This document shows, piece by piece, positions 16,078 to 23,720 of a DNA stretch of 59,924 nt. A model generated the notes under the pieces. That model was not told the origin of the DNA. It saw only the letters and a program-made list of their open reading frames with translations, and did no database searches. Source of the DNA: an uncultured Acetatifactor sp. (GTDB lineage Bacteria; Bacillota; Clostridia; Lachnospirales; Lachnospiraceae). A program made the translations under genes and the position numbers. How positions within the stretch are numbered: the stretch's first letter is position 1; the number at the start of each line of letters is the position of its first letter. The stretch is taken from assembly GCA_910585615.1 (NCBI GenBank), contig CAJUFO010000021.1, forward strand, positions 1 through 59,924. The letters are read 5' to 3'.

Positions 16078-16722
16078 ATGAGGATTGGAACAGGTTATAC
16101 AGGGACGGACGTCCTGCCGGCGAAGCGGTCTAAGGAAGTGTCGGGGAAGCGTTTCGCGGAACTTGGGTTTCCCGGAGGGGAATCCGGCAACACCGGGTGG
16201 GCCACAGTCGACAGACACCTTCCGGTGCCGGAGGATCCGGAGGACGAGGACGGGGCAGATGGCACCGGGGGAGCCAAAGGGCCACGGTCGGAGGCGGAGA
16301 AGATATACCAGGCCGCCGTTGCAGGCAAGCCCAATCCCATAGGGAGCATGCGGGAGTGCGCCAAGGTGCCTTACGGGCATCTGGCCAAGGACGGCGTGAT
16401 AGAATACAATGGTGTGGTATTCGTGTGCGATGAACGGACCAACAGCATCTGCCTGGGGGACATGACGGACGAGAAGAACGTGCTGAACATCCCTCTGTCC
16501 GGCGGAGGGCATCTGAAGGTGAACCGGAACAGCATCGGGCTCCTCTCCAAGGCGGCCGGCATGTTCTCGCCGGAGGATCTGAACTTGATCATGCGGGCCA
16601 TCGCCGAGGACACCAAGATTCAGTCCGTGAAGAAGGAAATCGAGGACGAAGAGGCCAGCATAGGGAACCAGCTGCGGGGCGATGGGGACAAATCCGAAGA
16701 ATCTGCCGGGGAGGACATATAG
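16078..16722 (+). CDS. Conserved hypothetical protein with MRIGTG start
   Basis: A 214-residue protein with a low-complexity, acidic first third (PEDPEDEDGADG) and a conserved C-terminal domain of about 110 residues. That domain contains VIEYNGVVFVCDERTN, SICLGDM, a Gly-rich turn SGGGHLKVNRNSIGLL and a helical end, FSPEDLNLIMRAIAED. No signal peptide. GGAGAG lies before the ATG at 16078; the frame is open further upstream but reads through the repeat element. I cannot assign a function. Its N terminus resembles that of the FliD-like protein at 15073, which suggests a common targeting or export context. Confidence 0.7.
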   Translation: MRIGTGYTGTDVLPAKRSKEVSGKRFAELGFPGGESGNTGWATVDRHLPVPEDPEDEDGADGTGGAKGPRSEAEKIYQAAVAGKPNPIGSMRECAKVPYGHLAKDGVIEYNGVVFVCDERTNSICLGDMTDEKNVLNIPLSGGGHLKVNRNSIGLLSKAAGMFSPEDLNLIMRAIAEDTKIQSVKKEIEDEEASIGNQLRGDGDKSEESAGEDI

Positions 16723-16730
16723 GGCAAAGC

Positions 16731-16770
16731 AATCAGCTGCTATTTCTGGGTTCAGCAATAGTAGCTGATT
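16731..16770. terminator. Hairpin between convergent genes
   Basis: AATCAGCTGCTATT and AATAGTAGCTGATT (16731-16744/16757-16770) pair over 14 positions with one G-T wobble or mismatch. It lies directly after the 16078 gene and overlaps the 3' end of the convergent DUF4160 gene, so it probably ends transcription from both sides. Confidence 0.55.
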
Positions 16771-17030
16771 TCATGAAACTGAGAATACCACTTGTTGAGG
16801 ATTATGTTGCTGTTCGCTTCGATATACCTGATCATGTTGCTCAAAGTCTTTTGGGGGATGCGGGAATTGTTGTGGCACAGCAGCGCCTTTCCGGAGCTTG
16901 TGATCCAGATTTTCGTGGCTGTGGCCGAGGCTTTCCCCTCCGCAATGTGCACATGCACCGGTTCCAGGGGATTGCTCTCATTTGACCAGAAGTAAATGAT
17001 ATAGGATCCGATTCTAAAAATTTGAGGCAT
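16752..17030 (-). CDS. DUF4160 domain protein
   Basis: A 92-residue protein of the DUF4160 family, recognised by MPQIFRIGSYIIYFWSNE followed by EPVHVHIAEGKASATATKIWI, where the conserved HVHI lies. Small proteins of this family are usually encoded next to a DUF2442-type partner, and toxin-antitoxin-like behaviour has been proposed but is not established. Here the gene overlaps the end of the upstream partner by 17 bases, so the two are translationally coupled. It is less GC-rich than the surrounding genes. Confidence 0.85.
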   Translation of the reverse strand: MPQIFRIGSYIIYFWSNESNPLEPVHVHIAEGKASATATKIWITSSGKALLCHNNSRIPQKTLSNMIRYIEANSNIILNKWYSQFHEISYYC

Positions 17031-17286
17031 TGAGAATCCCTCCCTCTTTGGAAAACTCTATCATCAAATGGGCATTGTTGCGCACGAATTCTTTAAAATA
17101 TTCCATCTCTTCGTCTGAATATCCATTGATATCTTCCCAGGTGTGCTCCGGCAGATAGCATGTGGCATTGTGGAATCCGTCTTTCAAGTCAGGAGTCTCT
17201 ATATATACTTTCACTCGTCCGTCTGGCAATGTCTCCGAGTGTGTGATCTCTGTATCGTCATTTAAGGTTGCATAGGGATACATCAT
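17014..17286 (-). CDS. Small acidic partner of the DUF4160 protein
   Basis: A 90-residue acidic protein with no membrane segment: a strand-rich first half (DGRVKVYIETPDL) and a helical second half (DEEMEYFKEFVRNNAHLMIEF). It occupies the position that DUF2442 proteins take beside DUF4160, but the sequence does not clearly match that family. CGGAGGT lies upstream of the start, with two ATG codons in a row at 17286 and 17283. It is the first gene of the two-gene unit. Confidence 0.8.
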   Translation of the reverse strand: MMYPYATLNDDTEITHSETLPDGRVKVYIETPDLKDGFHNATCYLPEHTWEDINGYSDEEMEYFKEFVRNNAHLMIEFSKEGGILNASNF

Positions 17287-17451
17287 GATATCGACCTCCG
17301 ATTCCTGCTATAAAACCATTGCTTTATTTTACCACAAGCTTGTTTGCATGTCTACAATAGCATAATACCATAGGCATGGAATTCTGTCCATTGTTTGCCG
17401 GAAAATATAATCTTTAAAATGTCTAAAAAAAGGCTATAAAGGACGGATATC

Positions 17452-17492
17452 GCATTGTGCGCTTGCGCAGTGGGCAATGCATGTGTTAGAAT
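17452..17492 (+). promoter_or_regulatory. Candidate promoter with palindromic operator for the FAD dehydrogenase
   Basis: TTGCGC (17463-17468) and TAGAAT (17487-17492) are separated by 18 bases. The -35 sits inside nested inverted repeats GCATTG/CAATGC (17452-17457/17475-17480) and TGCGC/GCGCA (17458-17462/17465-17469), as expected for a repressor site. The rest of the 264-base gap shows nothing distinct. Confidence 0.4.
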
Positions 17493-17550
17493 AGCCTGTG
17501 GGGAAATCCGGCTGTAAAGAAGGCGGTCGGTGGAAAGCGAGGAGGTTATC

Positions 17551-18918
17551 ATGCAATACGATATCATCATTGTGGGAGCGGGGCCTGGAGGGATATTCTC
17601 GGCCTATGAGCTGGCCAGGGAAAGGCCGGAACTGAAGATTGCCGTGTTCGAGGCGGGACACGCCCTGGAGAAGCGCCATTGCCCCATCGATGGGGACAGG
17701 GTGAAAAGCTGCATCGGCTGCAGGTCCTGCTCGATTATGAGCGGCTTCGGCGGCGCCGGGGCTTTCTCCGACGGAAAGTATAATATCACCAACGACTTTG
17801 GCGGCACGCTCCATCAATATATCGGAAAGCGGCAGGCCATCGACTTGATGGAGTACGTGGATGCCATCAACATGGAATACGGTGGGGAGGGGACGAAGAA
17901 GTACTCCACCGCCGGGACCCAGTTCAAGAAGATCTGCATGCAGAACAAGCTGAAGCTCCTGGACGCCTCCGTGCGGCATCTGGGCACGGACATCAATTTC
18001 GTGGTGCTGGAGAATCTGTATGCGGCGCTGCGGGAGAAAGTGGAGTTCCATTTCGACACACCGGTTGACACTATATCGTTGACAGATGGAGGCTACGAAG
18101 TGAAGTGCGGGGAAAAGGCTTACAGCTGCGAAAAGTGCATCGTCTCCGTGGGCCGCAGCGGCAGCAAATGGATGGAGAAGATCTGCCGGGAAATGGAGAT
18201 CCCTACGAAATCCAACCGGGTGGACATCGGCGTCCGGGTGGAGCTGCCCGCGGTGATCTTCTCCCATCTGACGGATGAGCTCTACGAGAGCAAGATTGTA
18301 TACCGGACGGAGAAGTTCGAGGACAATGTGCGGACTTTCTGCATGAATCCCTACGGAATTGTAGTCAATGAGAACACAAATGGCATCGTCACGGTGAACG
18401 GGCACAGCTTCGAGAGCCCCGAGAAGCGCACGGAGAACACCAACTTCGCCCTGCTGGTGGCAAAGCATTTCTCCCAGCCTTTCAAGGACAGCAACGGCTA
18501 CGGCGAGAGCATCGCAAGGCTCTCCAACATGCTGGGGGGCGGGGTCATCGTCCAGCGCTTCGGCGACCTGGTGAGAGGGCGGCGCAGCAATGCCAACCGC
18601 ATCGAGGAGGGGCTGGTGACGCCCACTTTGGCCGCCACGCCGGGGGATCTGAGCCTGGTGCTGCCAAAGCGCATCTTAGACGGCATCATGGAGATGATCT
18701 ACGCCTTAGACAAGATCGCGCCGGGCACCGCCAATGACGACACGCTGCTCTACGGCGTGGAGGTGAAGTTCTACAACATGGAGGTGGAGCTGGACGGGAA
18801 CCTGGAGAGCAGGCACAAGGGGCTGTACATCATCGGCGACGGCAGCGGCGTGACCCACTCTCTGTCCCATGCCTCCGCCAGCGGGGTGTACGTGGCCAGG
18901 CGCATCCTGGCAGGGTGA
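17551..18918 (+). CDS. FAD-dependent dehydrogenase (COG2509 type)
   Basis: A 455-residue flavoprotein. The N-terminal FAD-binding fold is clear in YDIIIVGAGPGGIFSAYEL, and the C-terminal half of the FAD site in GLYIIGDGSGVTHSLSHASASG. A Cys-rich stretch KSCIGCRSCSIMSGFGGAGAFSDGK is characteristic of this uncharacterised dehydrogenase group. The substrate is unknown. The ATG at 17551 has GAGGAGG in front and starts directly at the flavin-binding strand. It appears to be a single-gene unit ended by a strong terminator at 18930. Confidence 0.92.
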   Translation: MQYDIIIVGAGPGGIFSAYELARERPELKIAVFEAGHALEKRHCPIDGDRVKSCIGCRSCSIMSGFGGAGAFSDGKYNITNDFGGTLHQYIGKRQAIDLMEYVDAINMEYGGEGTKKYSTAGTQFKKICMQNKLKLLDASVRHLGTDINFVVLENLYAALREKVEFHFDTPVDTISLTDGGYEVKCGEKAYSCEKCIVSVGRSGSKWMEKICREMEIPTKSNRVDIGVRVELPAVIFSHLTDELYESKIVYRTEKFEDNVRTFCMNPYGIVVNENTNGIVTVNGHSFESPEKRTENTNFALLVAKHFSQPFKDSNGYGESIARLSNMLGGGVIVQRFGDLVRGRRSNANRIEEGLVTPTLAATPGDLSLVLPKRILDGIMEMIYALDKIAPGTANDDTLLYGVEVKFYNMEVELDGNLESRHKGLYIIGDGSGVTHSLSHASASGVYVARRILAG

Positions 18919-18929
18919 TAGCATAAAAA

Positions 18930-18979
18930 GAAATCCCCCGCAGCAGATTCCTGTAGGACGTCTGCCGCGGGGGATTTCT
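18930..18979. terminator. Strong bidirectional terminator
   Basis: AGAAATCCCCCGC and GCGGGGGATTTCT form a 13-bp stem, extended by GCAGA/TCTGC with one unpaired base on each side. It lies between the FAD dehydrogenase and the convergent small-protein cassette, with A- and T-rich flanks. Confidence 0.8.
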
Positions 18980-19006
18980 GTCTCCTGCCATGGACGGTGG
19001 CAGGGG

Positions 19007-19189
19007 CTACTCCTTGATCCTGTCTAGTTCCGTAAGATTGATTCCCGAAGAAGTCAGGATGACCTTCAATTCGGTATATCGTATCTTCATCGCCTTATAC
19101 GCTTCGGAATCCTTTTCTACCAAAAGCATATAGCTCTGCAGTCTCGAATACTCTTCCACGGATATCTTTAACATTTCGCCCTCTGTCAT
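19007..19189 (-). CDS. Small protein, family A (copy 1)
   Basis: A 60-residue acidic helical protein ending in the segment IRYTELKVILTSSGINL. A second copy of the same family is encoded at 28830-29018: both share SRLQ, a Met-Leu core, RYxELKVxLTSxGxNL and a final DxIxx. It is the second gene of a two-gene cassette transcribed from 19446. The start at 19189 is set by AAAGCGGGGTGA just upstream, a sequence also found before the second copy. No known family is recognised. Confidence 0.75.
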   Translation of the reverse strand: MTEGEMLKISVEEYSRLQSYMLLVEKDSEAYKAMKIRYTELKVILTSSGINLTELDRIKE

Positions 19190-19222
19190 ACCATCACCCC
19201 GCTTTCCTGTAGGCGGCATGAA

Positions 19223-19366
19223 TCAATTGCCGTCTTCCAGCATGTTCTGGAAGATATCTTTTAGCTCCTGTAATTCCTTGTTGTCCGGCGATTCTTTTAA
19301 CGCTCTTTCAATCTGTGCCAAAGTGAGTCTGACAAAACCCTGGAATTGTTTATTCGTCATTCCCAT
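19223..19366 (-). CDS. Small protein, family B (47 aa)
   Basis: A 47-residue helical, acidic protein beginning MGMTNKQFQGFVRLTLAQ and ending in NMLEDGN, too short for usual gene-length filters. AAAGCGGGTGA lies just before the start, nearly the same ribosome site as the next gene, and the gap to that gene is 33 bases. The promoter at 19418-19446 is directly upstream. The two proteins probably act together; no function is assigned. Confidence 0.7.
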   Translation of the reverse strand: MGMTNKQFQGFVRLTLAQIERALKESPDNKELQELKDIFQNMLEDGN

Positions 19367-19417
19367 ACGATTCACCCGCTTTCTGGAAACCTTTTTAATA
19401 AGTTGCTATATGTTTTC

Positions 19418-19446
19418 ATTATAACGACTTTTGCTGGCGGTGTAAA
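19418..19446 (-). promoter_or_regulatory. Promoter of small-protein cassette 1
   Basis: On the minus strand TTTACA (19446-19441) and TATAAT (19423-19418) are 17 bases apart. The shared context AAAGCTTTACACC before and GTTATAATG at the -10 is repeated at 28753-28781, before the second cassette. Confidence 0.8.
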
Positions 19447-19451
19447 GCTTT

Positions 19452-21275
19452 TTAAGCCGGATTTCCATCCTGTTGGCCCTGAAGCTCGTCCGTCAGCCGT
19501 TCAATCTCCGCTATGATTCCGCCGATATAATCAATCGTGTCCAGCAGCGGCCCATCCGTGGTGATGTCGATTCCCGCCAGCTTCGCAAGGCCCACGGGAT
19601 CCAAGGTGCTTCCCGCGGCCAGGACTTTCTTCCAGTCCTCCACGGCGGGCGCCCCTTCCGCCTCGATCCGCTTGCAGCTTTCCGTGGCAATGGTAAGCCC
19701 CGCGCTGTAGGTGTAGGAGTACAGACCCATGTAATAATGGGGCTGGCGCATCCAGGTGCGGGCCGCGTCGTCGGAGATCTCCACGTCGCTGCCCCAGAAC
19801 TTCTCCAAAGTCTCCTTCATCAGGCGGTTCAGCACCTCCGCGTTCACGCTGCCGCCCCCGTCCACGATTTTGTACACTTCCCTCTGGTAGGCGGCCTCCA
19901 TCAGATGGGTGACGAAATTGTGATAATAAGTATTCCCGATCATGCAGGACAGCACCCAGCGGCGGAACCTCTTGTCAGGATTGGTCTTCAGCAGATAGTG
20001 GGCCATCAGCAGCTCGTTCATGGTGGAGGGGGCCTCCACGAAATAGGGGGACACATTGGTGTCGAAGATGGACTGGGCGCTGTTGCAGGCCCTGAAATGT
20101 CCCGCGTGTCCCAGCTCATGGGCCAAAGTGAACACGTCCGCCATGCGATTGTTCCAGGACAGCAGTATGAAGGAATTCTTCCCGTAGGGGCTGGCGCAGA
20201 AGCCGCCGGTGGACTTGCCCGCATTCTGGGCGAAGTCCACCCAGCGCTCCCTGTAGGCGGTGCGCACCATCTCCACATACTCTTCCCCCAGAATGGCCAG
20301 GCCTTTTTCGATATAATTCTTGGACTCTTCAATCGTGACCTTGGGGTCATATTCCGGGTCTACGGCAATCTTCAGATCCGCAAAGGTCATTTTGTCCAGG
20401 CCGTGGATTCTCTGCAGCAGCCTCGCGTACCTGCGTATATGGGGAGAGAGCTTATCCGTGATTAGGTCGATTTGGCGGTGGTACAGCTCCCTGGTCACCT
20501 TCTGGCCGAAAAGAAGGCTGTCGAACACGGAATCGAAGCCCCGGAGGGTGGCCATGGTCTTCTCCGTCTGCACCTGGGTATTGTAGGCAGCCGCGGTCAC
20601 GTTCTCGTACTCCCGTATCTTTTTGGAAAAAGCTGCGAAGGCGGCGCGGCGGATCTCCGTGTCCCGCTCGTACTCATAATCGTCCTCGAAGAGGGAGTAG
20701 CCCAGGGGATATTCCTTTCCGCCTGCCTGGAAGGCATCGAACTTCATGTCCGCCAGTTTGGCCATATTGTAGATCTGGTAGGGGGCGCAGAGGCTCTGGG
20801 ACAGGGCCGCCAGGGCGCGCTCCGCCTCCGGGTGGAGCTGATGGGGCTTGTTCCGCAGCACGTCCTCCAGGTAGTGCCTATTGTCCGTGGCCAGCTCGAT
20901 GGCCTCCCGCAGGATAGCCTCGTCCTGCTCCACCAGCTCGCTGTCGATGAAGCTCAACGCGCTGGAGATCTCCGCGAAGAGGCGGTCTAGCTTCTCGTTG
21001 CGCTCCTGGTTGTAGGTATCGTAATAGTCCACGGACACCGCCAGGTAGCAGTAATTGCCTGTGAGGGTCATCAGCCGCTCCAGCTCCCGCAGGTCGTCCA
21101 GGCAGGCGCCTATGGTCCGGGGCGTGTCCAGCTTGCCCTTGTAGTCCGCTGCCATGCGGCTGCTTAAGCCCTTCAGCTTCTCCACATCCGCGTACATTTC
21201 TTCTTCTGTGGCGTAGATTGAGGACAGATCCCAGGTAAGCTCTGTGGGGATGTCCCCTCGCGATTTCAGTTCCAT
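19452..21275 (-). CDS. pepF: Oligoendopeptidase F (M3 metallopeptidase)
   Basis: A 607-residue cytoplasmic zinc peptidase of family M3B, which cuts short peptides. The zinc site is HELGH at residues 386-390 within FTLAHELGHAGH, and the third ligand falls in the following YFVEAPSTMNE. Length and domain order (long helical N-terminal lobe, then catalytic lobe with GGFCASPYGKNSFILLSW) match PepF. The start at 21275 has AAGGAGGG upstream; a longer frame from 21380 adds a basic non-conserved extension. It starts just downstream of the shikimate kinase gene but in its own unit. Confidence 0.95.
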   Translation of the reverse strand: MELKSRGDIPTELTWDLSSIYATEEEMYADVEKLKGLSSRMAADYKGKLDTPRTIGACLDDLRELERLMTLTGNYCYLAVSVDYYDTYNQERNEKLDRLFAEISSALSFIDSELVEQDEAILREAIELATDNRHYLEDVLRNKPHQLHPEAERALAALSQSLCAPYQIYNMAKLADMKFDAFQAGGKEYPLGYSLFEDDYEYERDTEIRRAAFAAFSKKIREYENVTAAAYNTQVQTEKTMATLRGFDSVFDSLLFGQKVTRELYHRQIDLITDKLSPHIRRYARLLQRIHGLDKMTFADLKIAVDPEYDPKVTIEESKNYIEKGLAILGEEYVEMVRTAYRERWVDFAQNAGKSTGGFCASPYGKNSFILLSWNNRMADVFTLAHELGHAGHFRACNSAQSIFDTNVSPYFVEAPSTMNELLMAHYLLKTNPDKRFRRWVLSCMIGNTYYHNFVTHLMEAAYQREVYKIVDGGGSVNAEVLNRLMKETLEKFWGSDVEISDDAARTWMRQPHYYMGLYSYTYSAGLTIATESCKRIEAEGAPAVEDWKKVLAAGSTLDPVGLAKLAGIDITTDGPLLDTIDYIGGIIAEIERLTDELQGQQDGNPA

Positions 21276-21466
21276 GTGCAGTCCCTCCTTGTTTCGTTCC
21301 GGAGTGCGCTTTCTCCATGGAAGAAGCGCCTTCCGAATATGCTTTTCTTCCAGTTTAGTGGAAAGGAAAGCAAAATGCAAGCCTGTCCAGCGTAAAACCC
21401 ACAGAAAAAGCCACTGGAAATCAGTGGCTCCTCTTGCATATATCCTAACCGATGGACAGATATCCG

Positions 21467-21961
21467 TTATATCAAAGACGCAATCCTGTGAACCACATCC
21501 CGAATCCGTATCCCCTGGCAGTCCACCACCTGGTGGGCATATCTCTCATAGAGCGGCACGCGTTCCGCATACAGGTCGGCCAGGGTCTGGCCGGGCATCA
21601 GCGTCACCCCCCGGGCATTCAGGTCCCCCAGCCGGTCTGCCACTTCCTCCAGGGGCAGCTTTAAGTAGACCACGGTGCCGATTTCCCGCAGATGCTCCAT
21701 GGCCCGGGGACCATAGATGACGCTTCCCCCTGTGGCGATGACGCTTCTGCGGGGAGTCAGGGAGGCGTTCACCTCCTCCTCGATTCTCCAGAAACCCTCC
21801 ACGCCATGCTCCTCTATCAGCTCATGGAGCAGTTTGTCATATCTATCCTGAATCACCAGATCGGAATCTACGAAGCGGTAGCCCAGCCGCTTGGCCAGCA
21901 CCACGCCCACGGTGCTCTTCCCCGCCCCGGGCATTCCAATCAGCACGATATTGTCCTTCAT
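21467..21961 (-). CDS. aroK: Shikimate kinase
   Basis: A 164-residue P-loop kinase that phosphorylates shikimate in aromatic amino acid synthesis. The Walker A motif GMPGAGKST is at residues 9-17, the substrate-binding FVDSD follows, then WRIEEEV and ATGGSV (the shikimate-binding Gly-Gly). The C-terminal part has the adenine-binding region ERVPLYERYAHQVVDC. Length is normal. The start overlaps the stop of the upstream ridA gene by four bases, so the two are coupled. It stands apart from other aro genes here; the symbol is by family, and carbohydrate kinases of similar size cannot be fully excluded. Confidence 0.88.
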   Translation of the reverse strand: MKDNIVLIGMPGAGKSTVGVVLAKRLGYRFVDSDLVIQDRYDKLLHELIEEHGVEGFWRIEEEVNASLTPRRSVIATGGSVIYGPRAMEHLREIGTVVYLKLPLEEVADRLGDLNARGVTLMPGQTLADLYAERVPLYERYAHQVVDCQGIRIRDVVHRIASLI

Positions 21962-22338
21962 CCGTTGACTATGGCGATGACTTCGACTTCACAGAGGACA
22001 TTCTTGGGCAGGGTCTTTACCGCCACGCAGCTCCTGGCAGGCTTCTCTGTGAAATACCTGGCATACACTTCGTTGAACGCGGCGAAATCGCCCATATCCG
22101 CCAGGAAGCAGCTCGTCTTGACTACATTCGCGTAATCGGTCCCCGCTTCCGCGAGCAGCGCGCCCACATTCTTCATGACAAGCTCCGCCTGGGCAGTGAT
22201 ATCCTCGCCCTCCACATTGCCTGTGGCGGGATTGATGGGAATCTGGCCTGACGCGAACAGCATGCCGTTCGCGATGATGCCCTGGGAATACGGTCCAATC
22301 GCCGCAGGCGCCTTGTCTGTCGAAATCTTCTTTAACAT
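21958..22338 (-). CDS. ridA: RidA family enamine/imine deaminase
   Basis: A 126-residue YjgF/YER057c/UK114 protein. RidA hydrolyses reactive enamines and imines made by PLP enzymes. Family motifs are complete: AIGPYSQGI, LFASGQIPINPATG, and PARSCVAVKTLP containing the key Arg that binds the substrate carboxylate, then NVLCEVEVIAI. The gene is the first of a pair with shikimate kinase. Confidence 0.95.
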   Translation of the reverse strand: MLKKISTDKAPAAIGPYSQGIIANGMLFASGQIPINPATGNVEGEDITAQAELVMKNVGALLAEAGTDYANVVKTSCFLADMGDFAAFNEVYARYFTEKPARSCVAVKTLPKNVLCEVEVIAIVNG

Positions 22339-22378
22339 GGTGATTTTCCTCTTTTCCTAAATTTTTATGCAGGTAACT

Positions 22379-22630
22379 TCAAGCCGGCTCCGGCTCGTCG
22401 AACTCTGCCGTCACGTAGAAACCCCTGGCGTTCTCCACCACGTCTACCACAACGCCCTCCCTGCTTTTCAAGCGGTTGCGGAAGGGAATGTTGGCGGACA
22501 TGGCCAGCGCCGGGTCTATCACATAATAGTAGTTGCTGGGGAGCAGGCCTTCCGTCACGGTAATCCGCTGTCCGGGCTCCAAGAGCCCTTTCCGCTCCAT
22601 CTTGAATTCCATTGAGCGCAGAACGTCCAC
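22379..22630 (-). CDS. Small conserved protein of unknown function
   Basis: An 83-residue protein starting with GTG, 28 bases after the zinc-ribbon gene, with which it probably forms an operon. It is a compact beta-rich sequence (GQRITVTEGLLPSNYYYVIDP, then GVVVDVVENARGFYVTAEF). An alternative ATG at 22612 gives 77 residues. The longer frame from 22762 overlaps the zinc-ribbon coding region and its basic N terminus is an artefact. No family recognised. Confidence 0.65.
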   Translation of the reverse strand: MDVLRSMEFKMERKGLLEPGQRITVTEGLLPSNYYYVIDPALAMSANIPFRNRLKSREGVVVDVVENARGFYVTAEFDEPEPA

Positions 22631-22658
22631 CCCCTTTTCATCCTCTTTCGGCAGCCGA

Positions 22659-23147
22659 CTAGTCCTCGCCGGAGGCCTCTTCCTGCTTTGCCTCCCCGTT
22701 CTCGGGTTCTGCCTTCTCCTCCGCTGCCTTTTCTTCCCCGGAAGCCTCGCTGAACTCCGCATCGATGACTTCCTCGTCCTCTTTCAGGGGCTCCGTGCTG
22801 GTCACTACGATGGGGGTGCCGCATTTATCGCAGAACTTGCTGGTCTTGGGCACCTCCGCCCCGCATCCCGGACAGGTGTTGACGTTCTTAAGCGCCTTGA
22901 TCCTCTCGGCATTGGATTCGATATCCGCCTTGATGTCCGCCGCCTTGGACGCCCATGCCGCCACGGATTCATCCTCGGACAGCAGGCCGTTCTCCAGGAC
23001 ATATTTCCCTACTTCTGTATAGATGCCCTTCATGCTCTGGTTCAACGAGCCGTTCTCCACGTTGAGCTTGGCGACCTCTGCCACCTCTTTGCTCTTGGAA
23101 ATCGTGCTCTGGGTTACCTGGTTCAGCTTTTCTCTCCAATTTGCCAT
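22659..23147 (-). CDS. Zinc-ribbon protein with helical N terminus
   Basis: A 162-residue soluble protein in three parts: an N-terminal helical region (residues 1-85, polar), a zinc ribbon CPGCGAEVPKTSKFCDKCG near residues 90-110 (two CxxC pairs), and an acidic disordered tail rich in Glu, Ala and Lys. Proteins of this layout are common in Firmicutes and have no established function. It is followed by the small gene at 22379. Confidence 0.85.
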   Translation of the reverse strand: MANWREKLNQVTQSTISKSKEVAEVAKLNVENGSLNQSMKGIYTEVGKYVLENGLLSEDESVAAWASKAADIKADIESNAERIKALKNVNTCPGCGAEVPKTSKFCDKCGTPIVVTSTEPLKEDEEVIDAEFSEASGEEKAAEEKAEPENGEAKQEEASGED

Positions 23148-23360
23148 ATTGCTCTACCTCTTTCCTCGTTTATTATATGTATGCACTTGCAAAATGCCGT
23201 AGACTTCCCCCGCTTGTTCTTCATTATATAGTTTCGCTTATTCCTTGTCAACAGACAATCCAACATACATAATTTCCGTCAGATTGACAGATACTGGTTC
23301 TAGAGAACCGGAATACGTTAAAAAGCGGGCGCAAACCGCCTGCGGAACAGGAGTATGCTT

Positions 23361-23720
23361 ATGATGGATTATGTAAATGCCTTTTGGGTAGGGGGCCTGA
23401 TATGTGCGCTGGTGCAGATTCTGATGGAGAAAACGAAGCTGATGCCCGGGCGCATCATGGTGCTGCTGGTGGTGACAGGGGCGGTGATCGGGTTCCTGGG
23501 CTGGTATGAGCCCTTTCAGGAATTCGCAGGGGCCGGAGCCAGCGTCCCGCTTCTGGGCTTCGGGAACGTATTGATGAAAGGCGTGAAAGAGGCCGTGGAC
23601 GAGCAGGGGCTTTTGGGCCTGTTCGCCGGAGGATTCAAGGCCGGGGCGGTGGGCACCTCCGCTGCGCTGATATTCGGCTATCTGGCCAGCCTGGTCTTCA
23701 AGTCGAAGATGAAGAACTAG
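23361..23720 (+). CDS. spoVAE: Stage V sporulation protein AE (SpoVAEB type)
   Basis: A 119-residue membrane protein with four hydrophobic segments. The family signature is clear: AFWVGGLICALVQILMEKTK, FAGAGASVPLLGFG, VKEAVDEQGLLGLFAGGFK. SpoVA proteins form the channel that moves dipicolinic acid into the forespore and out at germination. Here the gene stands alone, without spoVAC or spoVAD. The ATG at 23361 has CAGGAG seven bases upstream. It ends with a four-base overlap with the convergent gene. This gene is the best evidence that the organism forms spores. Confidence 0.9.
   Translation: MMDYVNAFWVGGLICALVQILMEKTKLMPGRIMVLLVVTGAVIGFLGWYEPFQEFAGAGASVPLLGFGNVLMKGVKEAVDEQGLLGLFAGGFKAGAVGTSAALIFGYLASLVFKSKMKN

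Noticed and set aside
19218..19424. 68-codon frame on the plus strand
   Set aside because: It is the complement of the better supported 47-residue gene with promoter and ribosome site on the minus strand.
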